Counted from the stretch's first letter, positions 50,569 to 62,317 are shown. The stretch: 64,000 nucleotides of DNA from Shewanella morhuae (GCF_900156405.1 NZ_FTNN01000001.1:84332-148331); one strand, 5' to 3'. The notes: generated by a model not told the origin, from the sequence alone. Numbers and translations: made by a program.

Positions 50569-53163
50569 TTAGTTTGCCACTATGCTGAGCAGTTTGCCCG
50601 GCACATAGATAACTTTACGCACAGTCAGGCCGTCTAGGTATTTGATCACGTGTTCATCACTCATGCCTAAGGCTTCTACTGATTCTTTATCAGCATCGGC
50701 GGCAACGGTGATTTTTGCGCGAACTTTGCCATTGACTTGCACAACGATAAGCTTGCTGTCTTCAACTAGCGCAGCTTCATCAACGATTGGCCATTGGCTA
50801 TCTTCAATGTTGCTTGCATTGCCTAACTCGTTCCACAAGTTAAAGCTAACATGCGGAATGATAGGGTACAGCAAACGCACTATGGCCGATAAAGCTTCAC
50901 CGATAATGGCGTTGTCTTGACCTGTGGTTTGTGGCGCTTTTTGCAGATGGTTCATCAGTTCCATCACGGCGGCAACCGCAGTGTTGAACATCTGACGGCG
51001 GCCGATATCGTCGGTCACTTTCGCAATCGTCTTGTGGACTTCACGGCGCAGCGCTTTTTGTTCAGTATTTAACTTGCTGACATCTAAGGCTTCGCTGTTG
51101 TCTTGGTTTACATGCTCGTTCGCCAATTTCCACAGACGTTTAATGAAGCGGTGTGCGCCTTCAACGCCTGATTCTTGCCATTCCAGAGTTAATTCTGGAG
51201 GCGAGGCAAACATCATAAATAGGCGAACCGTATCGGCGCCGTATTTTTCGACCATCACTTGCGGATCGATACCGTTATTTTTCGACTTAGACATCTTGCT
51301 CATGCCAGTATAAACCAGCTCGTTGCCGTCTTTGTCGATAGCTTTAGTAATACGGCCCTTGTCGTCTTTCTCTGTGGTCGCTACATCTAAAGGTGATACC
51401 CATACGCGGGCGCCTTTTGGATTGATGTAGTAAAACGCATCAGCCAACACCATACCTTGGGTTAGCAATTGCTTGGCTGGCTCGTTAGAGTTAACCAGAC
51501 CCGCATCACGTAGCAACTTATGGAAGAAGCGGAAATACAACAAATGCATACAAGCGTGTTCGATGCCGCCAATGTACTGATCGACTGGTAGCCAGTAGTT
51601 AGCTTTAGCAGGATCGAGCATTTCGTCTGCATGCGGGCTGCAGTAACGGGCGTAATACCAAGAGGATTCCATAAAGGTATCAAAGGTATCGGTTTCGCGC
51701 AGCGCATCTTGACCGTTAACCTGGGTTTTTGCCCATTCTTTATCGGCTTTGATTGGGCTTTGAATACCGTCCATCACCACATCTTCTGGCAGTAATACTG
51801 GCAGTTGATCAGCAGGCGTTGGGATCACAGTGCCGTCGGCTAAGGTCACCATCGGAATAGGTGCACCCCAGTAACGCTGACGTGAAACGCCCCAATCGCG
51901 CAGACGATAGTTAACTTGGCGCTTGCCTTTACCTTCAGCGACTAACTTATTCGCGATGGCATTAAAGCCCGCTTCAAAGTCTAAACCGTCGAATTCACCC
52001 GAGTTAACTAGGATGCCTTTTTCGGTGTATGCGGCTTCGTCAATGGCGACTTCACCATCAACTGGCTTGATCACGGCTTCAATCGCTAGATCATATTTTT
52101 TCGCAAACTCGAAATCACGTTGATCGTGGCCAGGAACCGACATCACAGCACCAGTGCCATAGTTCATCAACACAAAGTTAGCTGCCCAAATAGGTACTTG
52201 CTTACCGGTTAATGGATGAATGGCGAAAAGACCTGTAGCGACACCGCGTTTTTCCATAGTCGCAAGTTCGGCTTCTGATGTTGTGCTGTTTTTGCACTCG
52301 TCAATGAAGGCTGCAAGCTCGGGATTGGTTTGCGCGGCAAGCTCAGCTAATGAGTGACCGGCAGCAATGGCTACATAGGTTACGCCCATTAAGGTATCTG
52401 GACGGGTGGTATAAATATCGAAAGTGTTGGCTGTGGCAGAGCCGTTGCTATCAGCCACGCCAAAGGTGACTTCAACTCCTTCACTACGACCAATCCAGTT
52501 ACGTTGCATGGTCTTAACCTGTTCAGGCCAGCCATCTAAAGTATCCAGATCGTTTAATAATTCTTCGGCGTAATCAGTGATCTTAATAAACCACTGTGGA
52601 ATTTCTTTCTGTTCGACAGGTGTATCACAGCGCCAGCAGCAGCCATCTTGTACTTGCTCGTTTGCCAGTACGGTTTCATCGTTTGGACACCAGTTGACCG
52701 AAGCCGTCTTTTTGTAGACTAGGCCTTTCTCGTACAACTTAGTGAAGAACCATTGTTCCCAGCGATAATATTCTGGGGTACAAGTGGCGATTTCACGGCT
52801 CCAATCGTAACCAAAACCTAATAGTTTCAGCTGATTCTTCATGTACTCTATGTTTTCATAGGTCCATGGCGCAGGCGCAGTCTTGTTGTTGATTGCGGCA
52901 TTTTCTGCAGGCAAACCAAATGAGTCCCAACCAATAGGTTGGAGCACGTTTTTGCCTTGAAGACGTTGAAAGCGTGCAACTACGTCACCTATGGTATAGT
53001 TGCGTACGTGTCCCATGTGGAGTCTGCCAGAAGGGTACGGAAACATTGAAAGGCAATAAAACTTTTCTTTGCTTGCGTCTTCAGTGACTTCGAAGGTTTT
53101 GTTGTCATGCCAGTGCTTTTGCACTAAGGCTTCAATTTCTGAGGGATTATATTGCTCTTGCAT
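50569..53163 (-). CDS. leuS: Leucyl-tRNA synthetase
   Basis: An 864-residue class Ia synthetase: HIGH-type [15 protein letters not shown] near residue 42, an inserted CP1 editing domain (about 220-410) with the [15 protein letters not shown] motif, KMSKSKNNG near 620, and a C-terminal tRNA-binding domain. The start is ATG at 53163 ([18 protein letters not shown]), preceded by GGAAA; the upstream 15 codons are not family-like. First gene of the long leftward block. Confidence 0.98.
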   Translation of the reverse strand: MQEQYNPSEIEALVQKHWHDNKTFEVTEDASKEKFYCLSMFPYPSGRLHMGHVRNYTIGDVVARFQRLQGKNVLQPIGWDSFGLPAENAAINNKTAPAPWTYENIEYMKNQLKLLGFGYDWSREIATCTPEYYRWEQWFFTKLYEKGLVYKKTASVNWCPNDETVLANEQVQDGCCWRCDTPVEQKEIPQWFIKITDYAEELLNDLDTLDGWPEQVKTMQRNWIGRSEGVEVTFGVADSNGSATANTFDIYTTRPDTLMGVTYVAIAAGHSLAELAAQTNPELAAFIDECKNSTTSEAELATMEKRGVATGLFAIHPLTGKQVPIWAANFVLMNYGTGAVMSVPGHDQRDFEFAKKYDLAIEAVIKPVDGEVAIDEAAYTEKGILVNSGEFDGLDFEAGFNAIANKLVAEGKGKRQVNYRLRDWGVSRQRYWGAPIPMVTLADGTVIPTPADQLPVLLPEDVVMDGIQSPIKADKEWAKTQVNGQDALRETDTFDTFMESSWYYARYCSPHADEMLDPAKANYWLPVDQYIGGIEHACMHLLYFRFFHKLLRDAGLVNSNEPAKQLLTQGMVLADAFYYINPKGARVWVSPLDVATTEKDDKGRITKAIDKDGNELVYTGMSKMSKSKNNGIDPQVMVEKYGADTVRLFMMFASPPELTLEWQESGVEGAHRFIKRLWKLANEHVNQDNSEALDVSKLNTEQKALRREVHKTIAKVTDDIGRRQMFNTAVAAVMELMNHLQKAPQTTGQDNAIIGEALSAIVRLLYPIIPHVSFNLWNELGNASNIEDSQWPIVDEAALVEDSKLIVVQVNGKVRAKITVAADADKESVEALGMSDEHVIKYLDGLTVRKVIYVPGKLLSIVAN

Positions 53164-53284
53164 CACTCTATTTCCGGCAGTGCCGCCTATTATTTGATCT
53201 AACGCCATATCAGCGCGAGTAAGATCTGCATAGAATAAACTAGAAGCGATGTATTAAAAAGGTTCGTATGAAGGAGTATTGGTT

Positions 53285-53785
53285 ATGAATGATAGAAGTA
53301 ACGTGTTATTAGGACTGTATCAATCCTTAATTGCCGAAGTGAAATCTCAGTTTGCAGAAGATAACACTATGACTGTAAAGAATTTATTTAATTCTGTCAC
53401 TCAAGGGAAAGAATTTTTACGCCTTAAAGAACAGGCTGGGGAAGATGAGCTCGCTTTAGTGGAACAATTTTTAAAGCGTGATATAGCGAGCTTTCTGCGT
53501 GAACAAAACGCTGATAGCTTTAGTCATAGCCCAACAGTTATCACTTTAGAGAATACGCTTTGGCATTGGCTCAGCGAAATAACCGACCGCAGTCAAGTAG
53601 AATGGCATGAGTTAACGCAAGACTTTAAGCATCATGGTTATTACCAGAGTGGCGATATTGTGAACCAAGGCATCATGGTATGCACTAACTGTGGCAATGA
53701 AATGAGTATTGAATTCCCAAGTACGATTTCTGATTGCCCTGAATGTGATAATGGAGAATTTACCCGCGAACCCCTCACGCCTTAA
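53285..53785 (+). CDS. ybeL: YbeL-family zinc-ribbon protein (DUF1451)
   Basis: A 166-residue protein: an N-terminal helical region (about 1-100), then a zinc ribbon with CTNCGNEMSI and CPECDNGEF (about 136-158). It is divergent from leuS, as E. coli ybeL is near leuS. Function is not established. AAGGAG eight bases before ATG 53285 decides the start. Confidence 0.9.
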   Translation: MNDRSNVLLGLYQSLIAEVKSQFAEDNTMTVKNLFNSVTQGKEFLRLKEQAGEDELALVEQFLKRDIASFLREQNADSFSHSPTVITLENTLWHWLSEITDRSQVEWHELTQDFKHHGYYQSGDIVNQGIMVCTNCGNEMSIEFPSTISDCPECDNGEFTREPLTP

Positions 53786-53805
53786 CGAGCTTATTGTGTA
53801 GCAAT

Positions 53806-53833
53806 AAAAAACGACGCATTTGCGTCGTTTTTT
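53806..53833. terminator. Terminator after ybeL
   Basis: AAAAAACGACGCA/TGCGTCGTTTTTT, a symmetrical stem that works in both directions. Confidence 0.88.
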
Positions 53834-53849
53834 ATATAAGAACTCGACG

Positions 53850-54148
53850 CTAGGACTTATTAGCTACTTTATCTATAACTAATGAGTCAACCTTAGCGAT
53901 TGATAACATATTGTGCCGCAGGCTTACATCACTGGCTTTGCTGGCTAGCTAATTGGGTGCTGTATAGGTTAGCGTGGTGGCTGTTTTAACGCTGGCTTGT
54001 AATTGGTTTTTGGGTTTGTACTCAAACCTATTAACTTCAATCGATAAATTTAGACGCGGCAATCCCCGCCAAAATCCCAAGTACAATAATCATCACGACG
54101 AACTCAATTAAGCTAAAGCCTGCCGTATATTTTTATTGACTTGGTCAT
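53850..54148 (-). pseudogene. Decayed type IV pilin-like (MSHA-type) gene
   Basis: From ATG 54148 the frame reads MTKSIK, then one extra base in a run of five A shifts it. With one A removed it continues as YTAGFSLIEF and VVMIIVLGILAGIAASKFID, a prepilin cleavage site with F+1, E+5 and the hydrophobic helix. A TGA at 54037 ends this frame. Another frame then carries on as NQLQASVKTATTLTYTAPN, has one TAG, and continues LASKASDVSLRHNMLSIAKV to about 53850, resembling the middle of MshA-type pilins. At least two shifts and a stop make it non-functional. Confidence 0.6.
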
Positions 54149-54165
54149 ACTTGGTTTAAATCCTA

Positions 54166-55749
54166 TTACCTTTTAAAACGTCGACCAAGGCCCAGTAAAA
54201 CCAGTAAACCGCAGACTATGAGTAATGGCGTTTGGCCTATTTTTGCAAACCAAGTTTGTCCTGTGACTAATGGAATCGTTGCGCTGAGTACGCCGGTTTC
54301 AAACTGGGGTAATGATGCGGTGATATTGCCATGTTCATCAACCACAGCCGTTACGCCATTATTGGTTGCCCGCAATAAAGGTCGTCCCAATTCGACTGCG
54401 CGCATTTGGGCGATTTCCATATGCTGTAATGGGCCGTTTGAGCTACCAAACCAAGCATCATTAGAGACAGTTAATAGGATATCGGTTCCTAGATTGACGC
54501 TGTCGCGTAATTGCTCAGGGAAGGCAATTTCATAACAAATGGCTGGCGCAATTTTATGGCCTAAGGCACTTAGATTTGGCTGTTGATATTCGCCTCTGGC
54601 AAAGGAGGACATAGGCAAATTAAAGAAAGGCGCAATCGGGCGCAACAGTGCTTCAAAAGGCACAAATTCGCCGATAGGCAATAGGTGATGTTTCTTAAAT
54701 TGATTACTGCCATCGCCCTCATAATCTGGGCCTGTTTGTTGTTTTTGATTGTGATTACCAAGCACAATCAATGAATTATAAAACTTATTGTTTTGATGGC
54801 TAATAATGCCAGTAATGATTGATGTATGATTTAGATTGGCGACTTTATTGGCGTTATCTAAAAAGTCTTGCACCATAGACTCGGGCGCAGGGATAGCGGC
54901 TTCTGGCCAAATAATGATATCGGCATCCAGATGTTCGCGGGATAAATCCATATATTTTAACAGTGTTGGCCATAACGCGTCGGGTTCCCACTTCATGCTT
55001 TGGGGGATATTACCTTGCACCAGTGCCACTTTGACATTTTCACCAGTAGGATGAATGTTAGACAGTGTCGGTGTTATCCAAACGGCTAAAAAACAGGCTA
55101 GCAGTACAAACAGTAAACTTTTATAACGCTTAACAAAGCACAAAGCCAATGCGCCAGCGAGCATTGCCAGCACAAAACTTAAGCCTAGTGCACCTATAAT
55201 ACTCGCAAGGGGTTTTAGCGGCCCTTGAGTTTGCGAGTAACCGGCCCATAACCAGGGGAAACCGGTCATCACCCAGCCGCGAGCCCACTCGGTTAAGGTC
55301 CACAGCGCGGGGAAGAGGGCTAGATTACGCCAAAGACTTAACTTGGTTGCACTATCATCACTATCATCGTTGTTGAGCGTTTTGGTTAACCACGACAGTA
55401 CTAAACCGGTTAGCGCGGGATATAAGGCTAAATACAAGGCTAGCAAGGCCATCAAGCCAACAGAGGCGATGAGTGGCATGCCACCAAAGACATCCATGCT
55501 TACATGTACCCAGCTGATTCCTATAGCAAAACAGCCAAATCCAAAGCTTAGCCAATAGTAAAAGCTCGCCTTCGTGCTAAGCATTCGGCTATGCCAGAGG
55601 GCAATGGCCATAGCAAACGGATAGATAATCCAAATGGAATAGGGCGCAAATGAAAGCGCCGTACTGGCGCCAAGGGCAAATGCCAGTATGAGTCTCAAAG
55701 CACAAGGTCGGGACTTTTGTTGGGCAAAAGCCCGAATTTGTTTAAGCAC
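54166..55749 (-). CDS. lnt: Apolipoprotein N-acyltransferase
   Basis: Adds the third acyl chain to lipoproteins at the inner membrane. A 527-residue protein with six or more membrane helices at the N-terminus (about 15-215) and one near the end, and a nitrilase-like domain (about 235-480) with E-K-C triad: IIWPEAAIPAPES, KHHLLPIGEFVP and APAICYEIAFPEQ. Six bases downstream of corC. Confidence 0.97.
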   Translation of the reverse strand: MLKQIRAFAQQKSRPCALRLILAFALGASTALSFAPYSIWIIYPFAMAIALWHSRMLSTKASFYYWLSFGFGCFAIGISWVHVSMDVFGGMPLIASVGLMALLALYLALYPALTGLVLSWLTKTLNNDDSDDSATKLSLWRNLALFPALWTLTEWARGWVMTGFPWLWAGYSQTQGPLKPLASIIGALGLSFVLAMLAGALALCFVKRYKSLLFVLLACFLAVWITPTLSNIHPTGENVKVALVQGNIPQSMKWEPDALWPTLLKYMDLSREHLDADIIIWPEAAIPAPESMVQDFLDNANKVANLNHTSIITGIISHQNNKFYNSLIVLGNHNQKQQTGPDYEGDGSNQFKKHHLLPIGEFVPFEALLRPIAPFFNLPMSSFARGEYQQPNLSALGHKIAPAICYEIAFPEQLRDSVNLGTDILLTVSNDAWFGSSNGPLQHMEIAQMRAVELGRPLLRATNNGVTAVVDEHGNITASLPQFETGVLSATIPLVTGQTWFAKIGQTPLLIVCGLLVLLGLGRRFKR

Positions 55750-55755
55750 GAGTGA

Positions 55756-56631
55756 TTAGTCTATGTCTTGGTTAGTATTAGTATCGGGGAGTTTAATTCT
55801 GAGTTGGATCAAACGTCTGGTATCAGCACTAATAACTTTAAATTCAATGCCTTCAATGTTGATGCTCTCGTTACGTTCAGGCAAATGACCAAAGGCATGT
55901 GAGACTAAACCACCGACGGTATCAAACTCTTCATCACTAAATTCAGTATTGAATTCTTCATTGAAATCTTCGATTGGCGTTAAGGCTTTGACCATATAAA
56001 CCGTGTTGCTTATTTTACGGATCTCGGTTTCTTCGGTGCTATCGTGGTCAAACTCATCTTCAATCTCGCCGACAATTTCTTCTAAAATATCTTCGATAGT
56101 CACCAGTCCCGATACGCCGCCATATTCATCGACCACGATCGCCATATGGTAACGTTGCGAGCGGAATTCTTTGAGTAGCACATCAACACGTTTGCTTTCT
56201 GGCACCACAACGGCAGGACGGATAACGCGTGAGAGAGAGAAAGGCTCGTCACTGTTAGAAAAACCATAAGGGATTAAATCTTTGGCTAGTAAAATACCTT
56301 CGATGTGGTCTTTATCTTCGTTGACGACAGGGAAGCGCGAATGGCCAGAACCTATTACAGTAGCCAGTAACTCTTCGACCGAGTTATCTATCTGGAGGGC
56401 GACAATTTGAGCTCTTGGGATCATAATATCCCGAACACGCATATCAGAAACATCTAATACACCTTTTATCATTTCGCGAGTGTCTTGGGTGATCAAATCG
56501 CGCATTTCTGCACCATCAATCACATCGACTAGATCTTCGCGATTTTGAGGTTCGCCCTGAAATAGCTGACTTACTCTATCAAACCAACTTTTTTTGTGGG
56601 CGTTTGTACTAGGGGGGGTGTCGTCGCTCAT
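55756..56631 (-). CDS. corC: CorC/YbeX CBS-domain protein
   Basis: A 291-residue cytosolic protein with paired CBS domains (about 70-195; SDMRVRDIMIPRAQIVAL, then VVDEYGGVSGLVTIEDILEEIVG) and a CorC_HlyC C-terminal domain. Members are linked to cobalt/magnesium efflux and to lipoprotein N-acylation through genetic linkage to lnt. It lies between ybeY and lnt, the conserved order. Confidence 0.95.
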   Translation of the reverse strand: MSDDTPPSTNAHKKSWFDRVSQLFQGEPQNREDLVDVIDGAEMRDLITQDTREMIKGVLDVSDMRVRDIMIPRAQIVALQIDNSVEELLATVIGSGHSRFPVVNEDKDHIEGILLAKDLIPYGFSNSDEPFSLSRVIRPAVVVPESKRVDVLLKEFRSQRYHMAIVVDEYGGVSGLVTIEDILEEIVGEIEDEFDHDSTEETEIRKISNTVYMVKALTPIEDFNEEFNTEFSDEEFDTVGGLVSHAFGHLPERNESINIEGIEFKVISADTRRLIQLRIKLPDTNTNQDID

Positions 56632-56670
56632 AGTTTTCTCATTAGCGTTGATAGGATTATCTTGGCTAAT

Positions 56671-57132
56671 TTACTGTTCCTTATATGGGTTGGTAAAACC
56701 TAACGTTTCAACGAGCTGGATCTCTAATGACTCCATCTCTTCAGCTTCTTCATCTTCAATGTGATCATAACCTAATAGATGCAAGCAGCCATGTATAACC
56801 ATGTGTGCCCAGTGTGCCTCTAAGGTCTTTTGCTGTTCACGGGCTTCATTTTCAACGACAGCCGCACAAATAACAAGATCTCCGAGTAAAGGAAGATCAA
56901 TTTCTGGCGGAGCCTCAAAGGGAAACGATAATACATTAGTCGGTTTATCTTTGCCGCGATAGGTATTATTGAGCATTTGGCTCTCGCGGTTATCAACGAT
57001 TCGTATGGTGAGTTCAGCTTCATCCATACAATTGCCAATCGCAGTGCGAGCCCACAGCGTAAACTGCTCATCGGTGGGCAACCAGTCACTTGTGGCAGCA
57101 TGTTGGATATCCAGTGCTAACTTAAGACTCAT
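56671..57132 (-). CDS. ybeY: Endoribonuclease YbeY
   Basis: A 153-residue metal-dependent RNase used in 16S 3'-end maturation and ribosome quality control. The zinc motif [14 protein letters not shown] near residue 118, plus [19 protein letters not shown] near 55, are invariant in the family. Its start overlaps the end of ybeZ by 11 bases, so the two are coupled. Confidence 0.97.
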   Translation of the reverse strand: MSLKLALDIQHAATSDWLPTDEQFTLWARTAIGNCMDEAELTIRIVDNRESQMLNNTYRGKDKPTNVLSFPFEAPPEIDLPLLGDLVICAAVVENEAREQQKTLEAHWAHMVIHGCLHLLGYDHIEDEEAEEMESLEIQLVETLGFTNPYKEQ

Positions 57133-58171
57133 GTGCTGCGGTTTCCTGCTGTTGTTTTTGATACTGACTTTCTTTATGCGCTTTTAAGGTTTGTTCTTTT
57201 AAATCAAAGGCCTCATATGCCTCAACAATGCGCGCAACGATAGGGTGGCGTACCACATCTTGCGCGACAAAAAAGTTAAAGCTGATTTCTTCTACTTGGC
57301 TTAATACTTCAATAGCGTGGCGTAAGCCTGACTTTTGATGCTTAGGTAAGTCGGTTTGAGTAATGTCACCGGTGATCACTGCACGGGAATTAAAGCCTAT
57401 GCGAGTTAAGAACATCTTCATTTGCTCTATGGTAGTGTTTTGACTTTCATCAAGGATAATAAAAGCATCATTTAAAGTACGACCACGCATGTAAGCCAGT
57501 GGTGCCACTTCGATGACATTTTTCTCGATTAAACGTTCTACTTTTTCAAAACCCAACATTTCAAATAACGCATCATAGAGTGGACGTAAATAAGGATCGA
57601 CCTTTTGACTTAAATCACCGGGTAAGAAACCGAGTTTTTCACCGGCTTCTACCGCTGGACGAGTCAGTAGAATTCGGCGTACTTCTTGTCGCTCTAAGGC
57701 ATCGACTGCCGCGGCTACCGCAAGGAAAGTTTTACCGGTTCCCGCGGGGCCTATACCAAAGGTAATGTCGTGGCGAGTGATATTAGCCACATATAAGCTT
57801 TGATTGGGGTTACGTGGCTTAATGACACCTCGGCGGGTTTTGATATTGATACTGCTATCATCACTGTCGTCAGCTTGCTCTAAGGCGATAGCTTCTTGAA
57901 TGGCGATATGTACTTGCTCAGGTTCAATATCGGGCGTACTGCCTTTAACCGTTTGGGTTTCAATATAGAGTTCTTTGAGCAAGTTATTAGCGCTTAAACA
58001 ATTACGTGGCAGGCCAGTGATCTGAAAATGATTATTCTTGCGGACAATCTCAACACCGACACGACGTTCTATTTGCTTAATATTGTCATCTAATGGGCCA
58101 CATAAAGAGGCTAAGCGGCGAGTTTCTGCGGGTTCGAGATACAAGTTCATGGTGGTTAATTTACTGGACAA
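57122..58171 (-). CDS. ybeZ: PhoH-like ATPase YbeZ
   Basis: A 349-residue P-loop protein: Walker [20 protein letters not shown], Walker [12 protein letters not shown], and an RNA-binding-like N-terminal [15 protein letters not shown]. It partners YbeY. The start is judged TTG at 58171, with GGGAG six bases upstream; it gives [22 protein letters not shown] 58150 has no ribosome site, and the frame extends without support to 58240. Confidence 0.94.
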   Translation of the reverse strand: MSSKLTTMNLYLEPAETRRLASLCGPLDDNIKQIERRVGVEIVRKNNHFQITGLPRNCLSANNLLKELYIETQTVKGSTPDIEPEQVHIAIQEAIALEQADDSDDSSINIKTRRGVIKPRNPNQSLYVANITRHDITFGIGPAGTGKTFLAVAAAVDALERQEVRRILLTRPAVEAGEKLGFLPGDLSQKVDPYLRPLYDALFEMLGFEKVERLIEKNVIEVAPLAYMRGRTLNDAFIILDESQNTTIEQMKMFLTRIGFNSRAVITGDITQTDLPKHQKSGLRHAIEVLSQVEEISFNFFVAQDVVRHPIVARIVEAYEAFDLKEQTLKAHKESQYQKQQQETAAHES

Positions 58172-58370
58172 ATAAGACTCCCAATCGCAAATAATAAAAT
58201 GTAGGCACGATATTATTTCAGTATCGTTATGTATCCTCAAACCAGCTTAACATGCTGAAACCGCTATCTTGAGGACTTGAGTTATGTTGTCAGTTTACGA
58301 GCCATAATTGATAATTGCTAACGGAAAATCGCAATCGATAGCGTTAATAATATAAAGTACAACAAAACAG

Positions 58371-58394
58371 AAGGGCGACAATGTCGCCCTTTTA
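58371..58394 (-). terminator. Terminator after miaB
   Basis: AAGGGCGAC/GTCGCCCTT stem with a three-base loop; T-rich on the leftward strand (CTGTTTTG). It separates miaB from ybeZ. Confidence 0.75.
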
Positions 58395-58425
58395 GATATA
58401 GGTACGGTTTACGCTAATTTAAAGC

Positions 58426-59850
58426 CTATGGCTTAAATTGTGTCACGCCTAGCTCATCATCTTGCTTATGCTTAGCCAAAATATCTGATGGGCGTAAGCT
58501 ACGGCGTAGATCCATTTCATCTTCACCACGAACAAAAATACCGCGCAATGAGTTAGTGTAAACGTCAACAATTTCCACATCTACAAACGTGCCAATGTGC
58601 TTTGGCAGGCCTTCAAAGTTCACTACTCGGCTATTTTCGGTGCGTCCGCGCAGTTCCATTGGATTTTTTACCGACGGACCTTCAACCAGAATACGCTGTA
58701 CTGTGCCCATCATATGGCGGCTGTAGCGCATAGCTTGCTGAGTAATACGGTCTTGCAAAATGGCGAGGCGCTGCTTTTTCTCTTCCATATCAACATTATC
58801 GGGTAAATCTGCTGCTGGCGTACCCGGACGTGCACTGTAGATAAAGCTAAAGCTGTGGTCGAAACCTATGTCTTCAATCAACTTCATGGTGTCGGCAAAG
58901 TCTTCTTTGGTTTCGCCAGGAAAACCAATGATGAAATCAGAGCTGATTTGAATGCCTTCGCGGGCTTTACGCAGACGGCGAATAATTGATTTATATTCAA
59001 TCGCCATATGACCACGTTTCATTGCCGTTAGAATACGGTCAGAGCCCGATTGCACGGGTAAGTGTAAAAAGCTCACTAGCTCAGGGGTATCTTCGTAAAC
59101 GTCGATAATATCCTGGGTAAATTCAATTGGGTGGCTAGTGGTAAAACGCAGTCGGTCAATGCCGTCAATTGCCGCGACATAACGCAGTAATTCTGCAAAT
59201 GTACAGATAGCCCCATCATGGGTAGCGCCGCGATAAGCGTTCACGTTTTGGCCAAGCAGGTTCACTTCGCGCACACCTTGTTCCGCCAATTGGGCGATTT
59301 CAAGAATGATGTCGTCCGATGGACGGCTGACTTCTTCACCGCGCGTATATGGTACGACGCAGAATGAACAATATTTACTGCATCCTTCCATGATCGATAC
59401 AAACGCAGTTGGGCCTTCGGCGCGAGGCTCTGGCAGGCGATCGAATTTTTCGATTTCAGGGAAGCTGATATCAATAACAACTTTGTCACCACGACGAACT
59501 TGATCGATCATCTCTGGTAAACGGTGCAAAGTCTGTGGGCCAAAAATAATGTCAACACACTGGGCTCTGTCTTTAATCGCTTTACCTTCTTGCGAGGCAA
59601 CGCAGCCGCCCACACCAATAATCAAATTGGGATTTTTATCTTTAAGCGTTTTCCAGCGCCCTAGCTGATGGAACACTTTTTCCTGCGCTTTTTCGCGGAT
59701 AGAACAAGTGTTAAGCAAAAGGATATCTGCTTCAGACGCTTCGTCCGTCAAGGTGTAACCTTGATATTCGTTTAATAGATCAGCCATCTTGGATGAGTCA
59801 TACTCATTCATTTGACAGCCCCAAGTCTTGATATGGAGTTTCTTACTCAT
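58426..59850 (-). CDS. miaB: tRNA-2-methylthio-N6-isopentenyladenosine synthase
   Basis: A radical SAM methylthiotransferase that modifies A37 of tRNAs reading U-initial codons. The 474 residues hold the UPF0004 domain with cysteines in [20 protein letters not shown] and GVGGCVASQ, the radical-[18 protein letters not shown], and a C-terminal TRAM domain. It is divergent from ubiF, as in E. coli. Confidence 0.98.
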   Translation of the reverse strand: MSKKLHIKTWGCQMNEYDSSKMADLLNEYQGYTLTDEASEADILLLNTCSIREKAQEKVFHQLGRWKTLKDKNPNLIIGVGGCVASQEGKAIKDRAQCVDIIFGPQTLHRLPEMIDQVRRGDKVVIDISFPEIEKFDRLPEPRAEGPTAFVSIMEGCSKYCSFCVVPYTRGEEVSRPSDDIILEIAQLAEQGVREVNLLGQNVNAYRGATHDGAICTFAELLRYVAAIDGIDRLRFTTSHPIEFTQDIIDVYEDTPELVSFLHLPVQSGSDRILTAMKRGHMAIEYKSIIRRLRKAREGIQISSDFIIGFPGETKEDFADTMKLIEDIGFDHSFSFIYSARPGTPAADLPDNVDMEEKKQRLAILQDRITQQAMRYSRHMMGTVQRILVEGPSVKNPMELRGRTENSRVVNFEGLPKHIGTFVDVEIVDVYTNSLRGIFVRGEDEMDLRRSLRPSDILAKHKQDDELGVTQFKP

Positions 59851-60204
59851 CAGTTGTGTCGCCTAAGATGACCAATAAAAATAGCGCGACATTTTACCTG
59901 CAGTTACGGCTGCTGACTAGCTTTGTCCGCAATATTAGCCGTTGGCTTTTATAGTGCGTAATCCCCCTATAAATACTAGGTTTGATATGCTGACTGCGAC
60001 ACTGTTGTTCTAACTTGCTGAGCATTAAGGCTTTCCGCTTAAATCGAGGCAAGAATAGCGATTGTCTCACGGATTTTTATACTAAAACCACTCAATATTT
60101 CCGTGAAATCTTGAACTAAGGCATAATCGAACGGGGGCGATCGAACATGGGTTTAGGCAGTGTGGGATAAATCGCTTGAGTACATATAAAGGAAGGGCAT
60201 TAGA
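59851..60204. other. Divergent intergenic region of miaB and ubiF
   Basis: 354 bases without a credible gene, repeat or structured RNA that I can recognise. It must hold both divergent promoters; none is close enough to consensus to mark. AAAGGAAGGG at its right end is the ubiF ribosome site. Confidence 0.6.
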
Positions 60205-61449
60205 GTGGTAACTAAGATGAGCCAGATTAAAGAGACCCGTGCAGCGTTGGCATCCGATGCGCTGCATTCTGACATTATTCGTTTCGATGTGATTTTAGTC
60301 GGTGGCGGTATGGTCGGCGCAGCGACGGCAATTGGTTTAGCCCAGCAGGGCTTGCAAGTGGCAATAATCGAATCTTTCGCGCCAGAGGCTTACCATGCGG
60401 AGCAGCCGTTAGATGTGCGCGTATCGGCGATTAGTGTCGCCTCTGAAGCACTACTTGAACGTCTTGGCGCCTTAGAATCACTACTTAACATGCGTAATGT
60501 GCCTTATCTTGGCCTAGAAACCTGGGAACTTGATGGCTGTATTACCCAATTCCACAGCGCACAAATTGGCGCCAGTCACTTAGGCCATATAGTAGAAAAC
60601 CGTTTAGTCCAACTTGCACTTTGGCAACAGATGACGCAACTGGATGGCATCGCCTTATATTGCCCAGATAAAGTAACAGCGTTTAGTCGCGATAGTGACA
60701 GCATCACTGTGCAGTTACAATCGGGGATCAAACTCGCGGCTAAGCTCCTAGTGGGCGCCGATGGTGCTAACTCGCAGGTGCGTCAATGGGCAGGAATTGG
60801 TATTTTAGGTTGGGACTATGCCCAGTCGGCCATGCTTATCAATATCAGCACAGCGCAAGGACAGCAGGATGTGACTTGGCAACAGTTTACACCCCAAGGG
60901 CCACGGTCCTTATTACCGCTGCCCGGCAATAATGCTTCGCTGGTGTGGTACGACGATGCCAATCGAATAAAACAGTTAATGCAGCTTAATCACAAACAGC
61001 TTGCTGAGCAGATAAGAGTGCATTTCCCAGCGCGTTTGGACGCTGACTTTACCGTTGAGAATAAAGGCAGCTTTGGCCTCACTCGTCGCCATGCTCAGCG
61101 CTACTACAGTGATAATATCGTCATTTTAGGCGATGCGGCTCACACCATCAATCCGTTAGCTGGCCAAGGAGTTAACCTAGGTTTTAAGGATGTAGAAGCA
61201 TTTGTAGCGGTCATAAAAGACGCGTTAGCTCAAGACAAAATGTGGTGGTCAAACGAAGTGCTTGCCCAATATCAGCGCCAGCGTTATCGCGATAACCAAC
61301 TGATGATGACAGCGATGGACTTGTTCTACGCTGGGTTTAGCAACGATATTCTGCCACTTAAACTACTGCGTAATGGCGCGTTAAAGCTGGCAAATATCAA
61401 TTCACCGATTAAAAAGACTGTGCTCAAGTATGCAATGGGGCTTAATTAA
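60205..61449 (+). CDS. ubiF: UbiF-type ubiquinone hydroxylase (FAD monooxygenase)
   Basis: A 414-residue class A flavin monooxygenase of the UbiF/UbiH/VisC family: VGGGMVGAATAIGLAQQG (Rossmann), LVGADGANSQVRQWAG (DG motif) and ILGDAAHTINPLAGQGVNLGFKDVEA (GD motif). It hydroxylates a ring carbon in ubiquinone synthesis. Position opposite miaB, as in E. coli, favours UbiF over UbiH. GTG at 60205 is eight bases from GGAAGGG; ATG 60217 is too far. Confidence 0.9.
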   Translation: MVTKMSQIKETRAALASDALHSDIIRFDVILVGGGMVGAATAIGLAQQGLQVAIIESFAPEAYHAEQPLDVRVSAISVASEALLERLGALESLLNMRNVPYLGLETWELDGCITQFHSAQIGASHLGHIVENRLVQLALWQQMTQLDGIALYCPDKVTAFSRDSDSITVQLQSGIKLAAKLLVGADGANSQVRQWAGIGILGWDYAQSAMLINISTAQGQQDVTWQQFTPQGPRSLLPLPGNNASLVWYDDANRIKQLMQLNHKQLAEQIRVHFPARLDADFTVENKGSFGLTRRHAQRYYSDNIVILGDAAHTINPLAGQGVNLGFKDVEAFVAVIKDALAQDKMWWSNEVLAQYQRQRYRDNQLMMTAMDLFYAGFSNDILPLKLLRNGALKLANINSPIKKTVLKYAMGLN

Positions 61450-61601
61450 TTCTGAGTTGTGCGGTGTTCTTACCCTGTGGGTTGACGTGACATTTGTTGA
61501 CTGGGGCTTTGAGTGCTAAAATGCCGCGTTTTTAGTAGCTATAGTCAGTTCAGTCGATACTTTGCGCGACGGGCTTTGACGAAATAACGATATTGAGTGC
61601 C

Positions 61602-62189
61602 ATGAGCGAAATAAAATTAATCGTGGGTCTGGCTAACCCAGGCGCCGAATATGCACAGACTCGTCATAATGCCGGTGCTTGGTACGTACTTGAGTTGGCT
61701 CGAATTTGCGGTGCGACTTTGGTGGCCGACAGTAAGTACTTTGGGTTAACTGCTAGAGTCGTGTTACACGGTAAAGATGTCCGTTTATTGATCCCAACCA
61801 CTTATATGAATCTAAGTGGTAAAGCGGTTGGCGCATTAGCGAATTTTTTTCGCATTTTGCCAGAAGAAATTCTAGTCGCACATGATGAGCTCGATTTACC
61901 GCCTGGCGTGGCTAAATTCAAACTCGGTGGTGGCCATGGCGGCCATAATGGTTTGAAAGATATTATTGCTAAATTGGCTAATGATAAAAACTTCTACCGT
62001 TTACGTTTGGGTATCGGCCATCCCGGTGATAAAAACCAAGTGAGTGGTTACGTACTGGGTAAAGCGCCTGCCAAAGAGCAAGAGCTTATCGAGGCGGCGA
62101 TAGATGAAGCTGTGCGCGCCACTGAAATATTGTTCAAGCAAGACATGGTTAAAGCCATGAACAGATTACACGCTTTTAAAGCGGAATAG
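61602..62189 (+). CDS. pth: Peptidyl-tRNA hydrolase
   Basis: Recycles peptidyl-tRNAs dropped by ribosomes. A 195-residue protein with [20 protein letters not shown] (catalytic His), [22 protein letters not shown] and [18 protein letters not shown] at 61602 gives MSEIKLIVG; the frame's earlier TTG (61593) adds three residues. Followed by ychF, the conserved order. Confidence 0.97.
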   Translation: MSEIKLIVGLANPGAEYAQTRHNAGAWYVLELARICGATLVADSKYFGLTARVVLHGKDVRLLIPTTYMNLSGKAVGALANFFRILPEEILVAHDELDLPPGVAKFKLGGGHGGHNGLKDIIAKLANDKNFYRLRLGIGHPGDKNQVSGYVLGKAPAKEQELIEAAIDEAVRATEILFKQDMVKAMNRLHAFKAE

Positions 62190-62317
62190 GTTTTGCGTTA
62201 AGTGAAACTTGCGTTAAGCAAATTAATCATTCAGTAATGTGCTGCCACAGGGCAGCACAACTAAAACTCGCTGATGAGTGTGACTTGTCAGCCAATAATT
62301 GAGAGAAAGGTAAGCAT

